Positions 44,701 to 56,500 of a DNA stretch of 64,000 nucleotides are shown piece after piece. Made by a program: the position numbers and the translations under genes. Within the stretch, counting starts at the first letter, position 1, and each line of letters begins with the position of its first letter. The DNA is from Mesostigma viride (lineage: Eukaryota; Streptophyta; Mesostigmatophyceae; Mesostigmatales; Mesostigmataceae), in contig RPFO01000482.1 of NCBI GenBank assembly GCA_009746045.1, positions 98,501 through 162,500 on the forward strand, in the 5' to 3' direction. The notes under the pieces were generated by a model. It was not told the DNA's origin, searched no databases, and was given only the letters and a program-made list of their open reading frames with translations.

Positions 44701-47700
44701 ATTGCAACCACGATGCATATTCCATAAATTGACCAGCTGGCGCCCACGCACTAACACACAACAGCAATGAGAGACCGCCAGCACCAAACCCAGCATGACA
44801 CCCGCATGCACAACGTGCATGCCCATTCTTCCTCCAAACAAATCTCTCCCCCCCCCCCCTCGCCCCGGCCAAGGAAAAAGATGAGTGTGCATGCACCGTG
44901 TAAGGGGCCGACGCACCTGGCCAGCACCTCAAAGTGCAGGTCGAAGAAAGGGTAGTAGGTGAGCAGGCAGTAGCAGCGAGGTGAGGCGACCAGGTAGCGG
45001 GAGAGGGGCATGCTGCTGGCGCAGCTGGTGTCCTTCAGGGCATCTTTAGGCCTCGCCACGCCCGGCGGATGGTTCAGCATCTCATTCACCACCATGCACA
45101 CGCCGTACAGGGGGGCGCTCTCCCCCGACTGCAAGAATTATGGGTAAGGGGCGGGAGAGGGGACGGGGGGAGGAGGAAGGGGGAGGGGCCAGCCTTGGGC
45201 TATACTCCTGTTATGCATTGGCATTGCATCAAACACTTCTGAGCAACACAACCATGTTCTCACTGCCATTATCTGCAAATGCAGTTTGTGGCATTGGGCA
45301 ACGGGAAAGTGAGCTCCAGGCGTGTGCGTGCCCTGGCACATACCATTTGCGAGAGCACTGCGGATAACTCAGTGCCAACCATGGGTCCATGTAACGGCAT
45401 TTATCTCACAGTGCAGGTTCAAAAAGCGGCCGCGTGCTGGAACCCAAAATGAAGCACTTTGATACCCCAGCGGGCTAGAATAGCTTGCCTAATAGCCCTA
45501 GCTTGTATCTGGCGTCCAATAGTGGCCTTGCAATTTGCAGCACTCCCATGCCAACTGGGTCACAGTTTCAATACCAGAAAGTATAAGACCATTTTCAAGA
45601 TAATAACCGGTCCAGTAAATTGGCCAACAAAGAAGAACAATCTTACTGACTAAAGGAAAGTTGACTGGCGTCCTTCCGCTACCATTCACTTCATGCACTT
45701 ATCTAGGGCGCCACCCTTGTCTTAAGCCATATTATTATTGCCATGAATGTCATTGCCCGTGTGTCAACACAGTCATTGCCCGTGTGTCAACACGCGCATC
45801 ATGTGTGCTTGCCACTTACAAGGGACATAAAGGGGCTACCTACATGGTGAAGCCTGTCCAAAGATGGTTCTCTTCGCTGGGTGAAAGCCGGCGAGGAAAG
45901 AGGAGGGCCAAGAAGCCCTACCAAACAGCTGAAACTGGCCAATTGTAGCACTGCAACTACTCAAGCCATCGTACCTGAAGCAGGAAGATGTACGAGCTTT
46001 CCTCCTCATCCAGGTACCTCTGGAATGTGAGAGGGAAAGAAAGACAATGCAGAGCCCACAAAGGCAACAAACAGCACCATGACAGCACGTTAGCACAATA
46101 CCAAACACAGCATTCACAGCAGGCATTGATACATTAGTGCTGGGCAATGTGGGGTGAGGCAGTGTGTTTTGTGGTGTAGTGACAGGGCGGGGCGGTGAAG
46201 ATTATGAGGAAATGCGCATCTAATACACCTCACAATGTCCTATTGAAACCGCTGATCCCCATTCGACACCTTTATAGTCCTGGGGGACAAGGTCAACCTC
46301 ACGTGCGCTGACCTGCCCGTGGCCACCCTCATCCGGGCTCATGGCCGGCATGCGCTGCCCCCGGCCCACCTCAACATGTACCCTGCCCACCTGTCCGAAG
46401 ACGACCTCATTGATATGGCTCATCGATGGCGTGCGCTCCACAGGGAACGGCTGCGCGCCGAAGGGGAAGCAGAAGCTCGCCACGTGGTCCGCACACAGCT
46501 TCTTGCCGGCAGGGTACTTGAACAGGATCTGGGGGAACGGGACGGGGAAGGGGGTGGGGGGGGGGGGGGGGGGGATTTGGGCCGTTTGGTTCACAGGGAT
46601 GCCAGTCAGCGGTGAGCACCAGCAGGGCTTTTGTGATGCCTGTAGATAGGCCAGACGAGCACCTTGCAAACATTGCAAACACCTGCTGCCTGGTGCGGGC
46701 CACTGTGCATACGCTCGCAATTGCCACCTTAGCAGCAGACCGCTTCATTTGCAACCAGCATTTGTTACGACTGCCCGTGTCATGACCGCGCGTGCATTGC
46801 CATCGTGCCATTAGCATTTCCACATGCGCATGCCTGGTTAGCATACGGTGGCGTGCCGGTGGTTAGCATACGGTGGCGTGCCGGTGGTTAGCATACGGTG
46901 GCGTGCGGGTGGTTAGCATACGGTGGCGTGCCGGTGGTTAGCATACGGTGGCGTGCCGGTGGTTAGCATACGGTGGCGTGCTGGGTTGTGCACCTCATCG
47001 CTGGCGACACGATGCATGACCAAGTCATCCCAAATCCCATATCCCCACCACCTGCTTCAAGCCAGTCACGCGGCCAAGTCGTCAACCCCAAACTGTCACC
47101 ACCTGTCGAGGCATGCTCCAGGGCCTGACCTTGGGGGTCAGGCCAGCAGCCCAGGAATGCAATCATCTATCAAATCCACCTGGCTAAGTGCCTGCCCAAT
47201 GCTCCGCTTGTTGTGTGCACATTCTAAACCATTAAAAGCTGTCACGGATATTCTAATTCTGCCCCCCCTGATCAGATCCGCGCAGCCAGCGGCCCAGGTC
47301 ACCCACACGCATGCATGCATGTGGGTGATGCGTCCACTTGATGCTGCATGCAAGCCCGGCCACTCAGTTCTCTCCCGACAATGAGAGGTGCATGATGAAC
47401 CCCACGCTTGGCTCTCTCCCGACGCTGCTGCCCTGCCTCATCTCGCCACCGGCACCTCCTCTCACTACCTTACTCTGCCTTCTGCTGATTCTGCCTCTTG
47501 CTCACCCTCCCTTCTGTTAATTCTGCCTTCTGCTCACCCTGCCTTCTGCTAATTCTGCCTTCTGCTCACCCAGCCTTCTGGTAATTCTGCCTTCTGCTTA
47601 TTCTTCCTTCTGCTCACCCTGCCTTCTGTGTTTTCTGCCTTCTGCTCACCCTGCCTTCTGTGTTTTCTGCCTTCTGCTCACCAAGCCTTGTGCTTATTCT

Positions 47701-49683
47701 GCCTCCTGCTCACACTACCCCCTTTCTTGCTCACCTCCGGCTCATAGGTAGGCAGCAGCGGCGCCCGGTGCGGCTTGACTTGCGAGTGGCTCCGCCGCAT
47801 GGCCGCTTTAGCATCCTGGTAGATGTCCGCGCCGTTGGTGGAGGGGGGCAGCCCCACCACCACAAAGTGCTCAAACAGAGCGTGTTGGGGGCCCTCCGCA
47901 TGTCCCTTGAGTTGCTGCAGCACCCGAGGCCATTAGTAGAGGCCACACAGACAGGGAAGAGGCACAACAGAAAGTTTTAAGGGGGAGTTGACGAGACCAG
48001 AAGGCAGAGGGAGGCACGGACGAAATCGAAAACTATATAAAGCATGTGGCAATGAGGTATTGTAGACGCATGCCAGACTTTCCTGGGTGACAACCTGAAG
48101 ACAACAGAAGCTGAACCTGGTGTAGCGGAACAGGCAGAAAACAGTCAGGGCAAGGTGGAGATCCCTTGGCGACCGTCACCTTGAAACAGCAAAAAGGGGC
48201 AACATCCCACCGCTAGTGTTTGATTATGACAATAAGAACCCCCCCAACGCCTTCTCCTCTAGGCAGGCATAACGCAGGTAGCACGGTATTCTGCAGACCA
48301 TGGCTGGCTTGAAATTTCCCAATCTGGATCCCTACAGGGCTGCTTTCCAAGCAGCTGCCATGTCACATGCATCTTACCAACACATGCATCTTACCAACAC
48401 ATGAACTTACATACAAGATGAAAACAAAAAAAAGGCCCCCTGAAATCCCCTCCCCCCCCCCCCCTCCCCCCTCCCGATGATCAAAGAGATACCAGGGTAT
48501 GAAACAGCTGGAAAGAGAAACATCCAGCCATAAACATCATCAGCCAGCTACTCAGAGCATCGTGCACTCAAGTCACGATAGCCGCAAGAGCAGGAGGCAA
48601 TCGCTTGTTGTCAGCTCGGCAGTGCATCACAAATCCATGGTGGTCATGTAGCTTTGACGCCACATTGACACGCCATGATAAGCACCAAACCAACCCTGCT
48701 TGCTACTTGATGCCAGTCTCCAAAACCTGTAATGTGAACAAAAATCTCCAAGGTAGATGCTGGTGCGTAGCCTTGACTCTTCTCACTACCCAAGCCCGTT
48801 GCTCTTTGCACCTGTCTGCCACGCAAAATTTCCACTGGCAATGCTGGCGGGGAGAAGGGGAAGGGGCATCCTCTTGCTTCCACCTTCCTACGTTGCCACA
48901 GCCATATGGTATGGTATATGGCACACTAGGCCACAAAGTGTGCTGTCACAACTCCCCAGAAAGCAAGCATGCTGCACCATAAGTGAACAACCACATTGAC
49001 AGTGCTGGTTCACAACATTGCAACAAGCACCACGGTACAGTGCCTGGGTCAATCAAGACAAGTGATGCTCAGTACGAAAGATAGTTGCACACACGACTTG
49101 CCAATGATAATTGCCACGACGACGGGTACACCTGGACGAACGCCGCGCATGCCACATCACGATGCGAGCTTTCCATGATATACAGACATGTAAGACCAAT
49201 ACGCATTTCTTGCTTGCAAAGCTGCATCGCAACAAGCAACAGTCACGACCGAACAAATGGCAGGGCAATCGGGAAATATACGTCGCAGCCCTCGTAGCCC
49301 GTAATCTGTGCCATGAAAATACAAGTTCTACCCACCTTTTGGCGCTGCATGTTCCAGAGTCTCTTCTGGGATGTGTAAATTTCAGGGTTGAAAACGCGCC
49401 TGTCATGACTGTTTGACTTCTTCCAGAGCACCCGACCTAGGGACCTACGAACAGACTTCATAATGGACGATGAATGCCGTCGACTTTCCCACACGCTAGA
49501 GGTTGGTGGTGCGGCCATATCAGAATTCAGCGTCCCAGCCGGAGCACTCCGGGGAGTCTCCATCTCAAAATGCACCGATGACTCAGCGGAGGCCTCTGCT
49601 GGCCTGCTCGACCCTTCCTCTGAATTGTCCATCCTAGTCTCGTCCTGACCGGAATTCTGGTCGAGGGCACCTGACCGTTCCAT
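29722..49683 (-). CDS. DENN-domain protein, plant AEX-3 type, putative Rab GEF (18 exons)
   Basis: DENN proteins activate Rab GTPases by GDP/GTP exchange in membrane traffic. Exons in transcription order are 49683-49336, 47914-47735, 46528-46391, 46019-45975, 45128-44917, 44071-43938, 43565-43057, 42684-39251, 38507-38240, 37951-37347, 36557-36215, 35361-35299, 34685-34611, 33966-33916, 33447-33370, 31500-31258, 30238-30173 and 29790-29722. All phases close and give 2,286 residues. Upstream DENN (about residues 130-330) shows EHFVVVGLPP, LCADHVASFCFP, ERTPSMSHINEVVFGQ and LYGVCMVVNEML. The core (about 2050-2160) shows CQSLSLEN, LLGALLEKQMVVITPNL, PLLRPFMWQSVLLP and LLAFLDAPVPFV. Downstream DENN shows ETTAVAGMLGVLRRYF and FVETQMFDAYTDNLL. 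About 1,500 low-complexity residues, mostly exon 8, separate these parts. Intron 6 uses a GC donor. An alternative donor would lengthen exon 3. Confidence 0.9.
29927..30014. repeat. Two direct 46-bp repeats in DENN intron 17
   Basis: Two near-identical copies of a unit containing GCTAATTAAGTGTAATGTTG lie in tandem. Confidence 0.85.
31083..31245. repeat. 27-bp repeats at the donor side of DENN exon 16
   Basis: Six to seven copies of a unit reading, on the plus strand, CCACGGGTTGCCTCCTACAA and then CCTTC lie 15-175 bp inside intron 16. On the minus strand each unit carries GGAAGGTTGT, which resembles the AAAAGGTGT at the true exon end. Confidence 0.8.
31505..32445. repeat. GGGGAGGAA minisatellite forming a giant polypyrimidine tract
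   Basis: A 9-bp unit is repeated about 100 times, with occasional 8-bp units. On the minus (transcribed-gene) strand it is almost pure C and T. It ends about 25 bases before the 3' splice site of DENN exon 16 (31500). Open frames across it on both strands are artefacts. Confidence 0.95.
33198..33398 (-). repeat. 27-bp tandem copies of the DENN exon 15 donor
   Basis: The last 27 coding bases of exon 15 (encoding RVNVYKNK and the preceding boundary) are repeated about seven times into the intron. Each unit ends AAG and is followed by GTACGC, so each carries a usable donor. One copy has GC in place of GT. The unit length is a multiple of three and the frame stays open through the array. Confidence 0.92.
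34985..35125. repeat. 26-bp repeats in DENN intron 12
   Basis: Repeated CTCCCTCCTGTTGTGCTGCTTTCCC-like units, pyrimidine rich on the plus strand. Confidence 0.8.
35418..35525. repeat. 17-bp repeats in DENN intron 11
   Basis: Six copies of GGGCACAAAGCAGAAAT lie in tandem. Confidence 0.9.
38513..38596. repeat. 27-bp repeats beside the acceptor of DENN exon 9
   Basis: Three copies of AGTGCAAGCACAAGGGGCGC plus GGATGCA begin six bases inside intron 8. The unit contains the pyrimidine-rich minus-strand sequence that precedes the acceptor. Confidence 0.85.
43797..43950 (-). repeat. Tandem copies of the GC donor region of DENN exon 6
   Basis: Four copies of a unit reading on the minus strand GATGAGCCAGGCAAGTTTGC plus about 17 further bases. 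The first copy covers the end of exon 6 (43938) and its donor CCAG|GCAAGT. The other copies repeat that donor, one with GCAAAT and one with CTAG before it. Confidence 0.88.
46845..46983. repeat. 25-bp repeats in DENN intron 2
   Basis: Six copies of GGTTAGCATACGGTGGCGTG plus CCGGT lie in tandem, nearly identical. Confidence 0.9.
47500..47734 (-). repeat. Repeats of the donor region of DENN exon 2
   Basis: Units of about 31 bp on the minus strand contain GGTGAGCAGAAGGCAG. The true donor at the exon 2 end is GAG|GTGAGCA, so about six donor look-alikes follow it within 210 bp. Confidence 0.75.
47915..49335 (-). other. DENN intron 1
   Basis: A 1.4-kb intron with a GTGGGT donor and an acceptor CTGCAG. 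It holds a C run at 48443-48475 and nothing else that I recognise. Confidence 0.7.
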
Positions 49684-50582
49684 TGTCAACGTCGGTGTCT
49701 GCAACACCGCGCAGCGTCCGCTACGGCGCGTTCCATGTCAGTGGCAGGCACCACAGTGCCGAGCCTGGAAGGCCATGTCTTTGCCAGTTTCGTCTCCTCC
49801 GCATTTTTTTCGCTGGCTATGGCGGTGGCTCCGGCATTTCTGTACACGCGACCGTTGTTATTTTCCCGGGGATTATACGGTAGCCTATTGCGCATCATGG
49901 GCACGGTGATAAATTGCCAGTTTCCAACGCACGCACCGTCCCACCCTCAGGCTCACCGACTTTCGTTAACTACTGTATGAGGGCATACCTTTTTATGAAG
50001 CCCAGCACTGGCAATCTGGCATCTTCATCAAGTATGCGCACTCCAGATGCTCGTGCAGAACTGAACTGTTGTTTATGAGCCTGGCCCCGTAAAAGATCAT
50101 TCAAGAGGGCCCCTTCAGGAACGGTTGCAGGCGGCAGAATTTTGTAGTGGTACCACTTGCGGGCTACCACTTGCAACCGTCACGGTTGGGGCGGACTACG
50201 GTGGTCGGTGTCCGGTGGTCGGTGTCCGGTGGTCGGTGGTAAGCCGACTCCAGCCGGCATAATATTTTTCCTTCGGCAATGCCGAATGCCGAACCCCCGA
50301 GCCGGCGGTGGGGTGCAGAGGTTGTTTTATATCACTTATATGGCATACAATATAGAGGTGTTGGTGTTGACGGCTTTCTGGGGCAACATGAACCACCTCA
50401 ACGGTACGAAGAGTTATAATTAAGACGGCTTTCGTTTGACCAATCGTGTTGCTGGTACTAGTCACTTCTTATTTGGGTCGCCGTAATTTTACGGCTCCAG
50501 AAGAATTAGGTTTATTCACCCTTACTTTATCGCCAGCGCTGCTTGGATTAGCGGCTTCTGAGCATCTAGGAAGCTAGTAAAA
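49684..50582. promoter_or_regulatory. Divergent promoter region between DENN and SDA1
   Basis: The two start codons face away from each other 899 bp apart, so the control regions of both genes must lie here. A 14-bp unit, GGTGGTCGGTGTCC, is repeated three times at about 50199-50243. A pair of inverted copies of GCAAGTGGTA lies at 50145-50176. A TTGCAG acceptor-like site at 49697-49702 suggests that the DENN 5' UTR may contain an intron. No TATA box can be assigned with confidence. Confidence 0.55.
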
Positions 50583-53500
50583 ATGGCGACGGCGGGGACG
50601 CCCTTAGTGGACCTTCTATCCTTGCAGGGAAGGTGCAAACGCGATCCCGAAGGTTACAAAGACGAATTTATGATGCAGTTCCGTCATTATCGGGCTTGCC
50701 TCTCCATTTTCCTGCTGAAACCAACGTCCGAAAGCAAGGTGATTGCACAGGTCTCGTAATGTCTAGCTAACTTAATGCCATTTTGTTCTGTAATATCGAC
50801 ACGGCGTCCTTAGTGGCATTGTTGGACATGCCACGATTCTTGCACTTCGGATAGATTGTGTTCGGCATGTAATTTGGCCTTTTACGCAGAAAATCTGTCA
50901 CTTATGTTATCTACTTGAACAACAAGTTTGGCTCAGTGGCTACGCAGGGCATTGGGCTAGTTGTATGTTACATAGAGAGTTGGAAATTGTAAAATTGGTT
51001 CGACGGAGCCAACCCCTCCCATGCAAAATCTTGGGTTCGTTGGCCATTTCGCTCCTCAAGTTGTGTCACATTTGTATTGAAAATACCTACAAGCAGGCCT
51101 TGCTAAGAGGTTTCTTATGTTTGTCCCTGTAGCAATGGTGGCTGTGTCCGTTGGCAGGCAGGCGGTTGTGCTTTTCATGACACGCCGCAACAACAGGCAC
51201 ATGTACGCATATCCATTACCGGCGTTGGGAATGCTGAGGTAGGTATATATGCTGTCCTTCTCCTTTGTCTGCCGCATGGGCCAGCCCAGTAGCTGCTCCA
51301 GGTGCATGTGGTGATTAGCAGGAGACAGCGGTCCTCGTCTGTTTCTACAAACAAGCTGGGGTGGCAGCGGCTGGCTGCATGGGTTGGCAAGGGCTGGCTG
51401 CTCTTAGAACATGGCTTTTCCTCAATATGCCTTCACCCGCTTCTTCCCATGATCAGGCCGTCTGCCCATGGTCCCCTCTCCTTCTTTTCCACTCATACAC
51501 ACATGTGCACATTTGTGTGCACACACACAGCCCCTGCGTTCACCCTTCACCCCTCACAGATGCCCACGAACATGCCAACGCATGCGCCCTTCCATGTGCC
51601 CTTTTCCTTACAACAAAAGCACGGAGATGCCGCGACACCCTGGTGGGCATCTGCCACCTGCCACCACTAACTCCCAGCTTTCCAGCACCATTCACTTTTC
51701 TGTTGACCTGAACCCCATGGCCATCACGGTCACGCCTGCTCTCCTGTTGCTCCTGTCCATGGCCCATCACAGACCCATGTTTAGATCGTGTGCTATCTGT
51801 CCACTAATTAAGACATGGCACCGTACTCCATGTTTGGATCTTGTGCTATCTGTCCACTAATTAAGACATGGCACCGTACTCCGTGGCATGATCTCGTGCA
51901 CATCACGCAAGTACTTACTTGGTAGCTACTAGCCATCGTCACGCTCCTTACGGATTGTGCCTGTCTCTGCCTGCCTGCCTGCCTCCCCTTTCCCTTTTCC
52001 CCCTTCCCCCCCCCCCACAGGAGTTTGGCGACCTGGTCATGTTCCTCGCGCAGGTGTCGGCCTGCTACGCCGACGTGCTGGCCGAGCTGCCGCAGCAAAT
52101 CATCGACTTGCTGCTGGCGAATGGGGAAGCCATGAACCCTCAGCTGCGCAAGACGCTCGTGCAGGCGCTCATCCTGATGCGCACACGCAAGGTAAGAACA
52201 GTCGGAAGGTAGTTTTATTCTGAAGGTGATGACGTCCTGGTGCGCGCATGCGAGGGAAGCACATGCGCAAGGTGATGACGTCCTGGTGGGCATGCGCAAG
52301 GTAAGGATAACCAATCCTTTTGGCTTACAACCTGGCAAAAGAGAAGTGGCCCGCCATGCGAGGGCAAGGGGGAACTACGCTATGTGCAGTCAAAGGGATA
52401 TTCGTCCTGTACTGTGCTTGCCCTGTTGTTGCTGCCTCCTGGATTGCTATCTGATGGTGTTTGCCCCCCTGTTCCCCTCTCCCCTCCCCCCCCCTTGTCC
52501 CCCTCTCTCTCCTCCCCAGATGGTCACCCCCGCGACGCTGTTCCCGCTCTTCTTCCACCTGTTCCGCTGCCCGGACAAGTCCCTGAGGGAGCACCTGTTC
52601 AAGTGAGTGCGGGCCCCTGTGTTTCTCCACACAATGTTCGCCTCCCCTGCTGGAAGGGTGCCGCACCTTGAATTGTTTCTGCTTTGGCCGTGGCAGATGT
52701 TGGTTGGAATACTTTTGGAATCGTTTTTCACCTCCCAGCAATCGCATCGGCCCAGATGTCCAGGGCAAGCATGAATAGGGTCAGAATCTAGGGTCAAAGG
52801 TTGGAAAAGGTTTCAAACAAGCATGCTCCTAAGTTGGCGATAGGTTTGCAGTAGCTATTAACATTAGTTGCCATGAGACTGGATGAAGATGTGCAGAAGC
52901 GACCATGGGTGTCTCCACCATAGCTTGCGCTCCGCCGCGTCGCTGCCCGCTCTGGTGGCTCCAGGAAGTGCGTTTTGGGACGGTGGCTCCGAGGAGTGCA
53001 TTTTGGGACGGTGGCTCCGAGGAGTGTGTTTTGGGATGGTGGCGCCGAGGGGTGTGTCTTGGAAGGGGTGGGCCCGACTAGATCCGGGATGTGTCACCAG
53101 GACATGTGGGGCATGGGATTGGCATGAAATGCATGATGACGCGCTGCGTTATGCTCCTGCCGGCGTATACAGAGGTGCGTAGCATCAAGCACCAACTAGT
53201 TACCTGGGCCTCCACACCCTGTGGCAGGTGGGGGCCAATACCTATGGTGCACCTGCGATCGCCTTGGCGAGATACTGTAGTATGTCAGTCTGGACTTGGG
53301 CAGTGCCAGCAGTGCTTCCTTCCCCCCAAATGTGCACGCTGTTAGTTGTAGCACTTATATGGATGGAATTTTCTCGAGGCATGCCGGCAGGTTGCGTTGG
53401 AAAAGATATTCCATTGTGTGCAGACGACTGTTCTCTTCCTGTGTCGAATGGCAGCACGCTCTTGCTGGTCGCTCACGCCCCCCCCCCCCCCCCCCCCCCC

Positions 53501-56500
53501 CCTTGGGGACGGCCGCGCTGCTATCCGGTCATGCCGCCATCCCTGCCACGCCGCGCCGCGCCTGCTGCCTCGTGGCCCCTCTCAGGTTCATGGTGAACGA
53601 CATTAAGGCGGCCAACGCAAAGCACCGCGACGAGAAGATGAACAAGAGCCTGCAGAACTTCCTGTACACAATGGTGCAGGTGAGCCCGATGATGGCACGG
53701 GCCCTCTCTTGAGGTGCGTGGGCCACTTGGATGAAGAGATGATGGTGATGACCACATACAACGCATTGCTGACGCCCGAGTGCAAGTGACAGATGCGAAC
53801 TTTGTTCAACATCCTGGGCCCCACCCATGGTCCCTGCTACGGTTTCATAGGACTTGCTGCTGATGCAGCAGGGGTTTCTTTTCCTTGAACCTTCCCCACC
53901 ATCTAGTGATGACATATGATCATCATTGAGGATGATGGTGCGGCCTGGCTGGCCACAGGGGTCCCTACCCCCTCTCCGGTGATCTCGGCCCTATGGTATG
54001 CCAACGTAGCACACCATGGTTTCCTGGCACTCAGTTAGGTGCACATTATGGGGTCAGTTTTCACGTGCTAACCTTGTTGTGGTGGTGTCTCATGGCAAAT
54101 GCGGCGGCTAGCGTGGGATGGGATGGCATTCCAGAAAACATTTCTGGTGTGTTATGAATGGCTTTCTTATGGCTTTCTGAACACAGGCATTCTGATCGTG
54201 TAAATTAGGCCGCGCCTGGTATGTGGCACCCTGGCATGGCGGCTGGCACATCTGCAGGATGACAACATTGTGGCGGCCAAGAAGTCGCTGGACGTCATCA
54301 TCGAGCTCTACCGCCGCCATGTGTGGACTGATGCACGCACTGTCAACATCATCAGCTCCGCGTGCTTCAGCAAGCACACGCGGTGAGTGACGGCAGGAGG
54401 CCCTAGGGATGCATACTGTCTGTGCACGGCGTGTGAGACAGCTGTGAGCTCGAGGTATAGCTCAGTTAAATGATGTTGTTCGATGGGGGGTGAGATGTGG
54501 TCGAGCCGGTCAGAGTTGGCTAGCCACCAATCTACGTTCCCTAGTAGTTCGCTCAACGGCCCTGCTTATGCCATTAAAAGTCTGATCAGTGCCAGCATCC
54601 TCTGGCCGTTGTCTCATTCTCAGGTAACCTGTTTGGAGTTGTCATGGTCGCACTGTCCTATTCACAGTCCTCCCATTCTTAGAGTTGGACACAGCGCAAG
54701 TGGGCCGCGAGACATTCACGCAGTTGACATGGTGGGAAGTGGTGATAGTGCGAACTCTGTTTTGATAACGCAATGGCTTGGTTTCTACATGTTTTTTTTC
54801 TGCGGTCTGTTTGGTGAGGTCATTTGGGTTAAGAGGACCTGACAGGATGATCCCCGCGTTTCGCGTTTTGTGCTGTATCTGCTGTGGATTGCCAGTCTTA
54901 AATGCATTCTGTTTGCCGAGGCAATCTTAAACTAGTGAAGCCCGTTGCGGTTGGCATTTGTCCTATGGCTCTTCGCTTGCTGCTGTTTTGTTGTAGTTAA
55001 CTGTGAGCCTGTGGGTGTCATTGTTCGTGTTTTTGCTGTCCATCCCAGGCATCACGCGATTGCCAAAATTCATGGCTCTATGCCTTTGTGTTGTGGTGGT
55101 CGCGGGTCGCCACACCCTCCCCCCCCCCCCCCCCTCCCACCCAGCATCATGGCGGCATGGCTCGAATAGCTTGCCGATGGTTCCACATTCTCAACCTTTC
55201 CCAACCTTTTCGCGTTCACATTCTTCCCGCCCGCAGCAGATGGTGGAGTAGCCAGATTAAACACACTAACTACTCTCTCACTTCTGGTACTTCCGCCTCG
55301 GTTTTCCTCTTCTTCCACCCCCAGCACCATGGTGGCGGCGCTCAAGTTCTTCCTGGGGCAGGACCAGGTGACGGAGGAGGAGGAAGAGGAGGAGGAGGAC
55401 AGTGAGGGGGAGGAGGACCCGAACGCAGTGCCGCAGGTCAACCGGTCCGACTACTACAAGGTGGGGTCGATTGCCATAGGTCAATCGGTTGGACTAGGAG
55501 AAGGTGGGTTAGTGGTTGATTCGCCGCAGGTCCACCGGTCCGATGCCTACAAGGTAAGAAGTAATTGATTGTAGCCAAAGGTTGGCTGAAGAATGCAGCT
55601 AGAATTGGAACGGTCTCGTCTTTCTCGCTCTCTTGTCAAGGATTGAAGTGATGAATTTTTGCCCTTGTTGGTGCGAAATGGGACGTGATTGGGGTTGGGC
55701 CATGGCCCCAGGCTTGGGTGGGTTGCCACTGGAAGGAGGATGGGCGGGGCAGGGCAGATATATGCTGTGTGCCGCACTCGTTTGAAAATTCTCCTCCACC
55801 TTGGCTGGCTGGCTCCTGGCTGGCTTGGAGCGCATGCCTGTGTGTTCGCCAAACCTATACCGCGGTACTATAGTTTGGGTAGTTCAGGGCAGCATGACAT
55901 CCCTGTGGTTTTTGCATGCTGGTGAAACTTGATGTCCGTTTCGACAGGTAAGGAATTGACCAAGCTATCTTCCTTGTGTTTCCTTTTTTGGGTCGTAATT
56001 CTTTTCCCTGGTGCGCGTGCCCAGGCCAACTACAAGGGCACGCTGCGCACCAAGCGCAAGAAGCAGGCCAAGCTCAAGCGCGTGATGCAGTCGATGCGCA
56101 AGGCGACCAAGAAAGAGAGCGCGGCGCACGAAGCCGGGACGTTCACCGCGCTGCAGCTGCTGCAGGACCCGCACACGTTTGCCGAGAAGCTGTTCGCGCG
56201 CCTGCAGTCGTGCAACGAACGGTTCGAGGTGCGGGTGATCGCCCTTGTCTGGCTGTGCCTTATTGCTGTCATGTTTCATAGCAGTCGTGTCTCATAGCAG
56301 TCGTGTCTCATAGCAGTCGTGTCTCATATCAGTTGTGTCTCATATCAGTTGTGTCTCATATCAGTTGTGTCTCATAGCGGTTGTGTCTCGCAGCACTTGT
56401 CTCTAATAGCAGTTGTGTCTCATAGCAGTTGTGTCTCATAGCAGCCATGTTGTATAACAATCATGGCGCATGGCAGTCATGTCTTGTGAGGGTTTAGGGG

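Noticed and set aside
46301-46390. Longer version of DENN exon 3 continuing to a GTCAGC donor
   Set aside because: The frame is open, but ending at FGQ|GTGGGC gives the spacing seen in plant DENN proteins; the longer form would add about 25 residues. It remains possible as an alternative.
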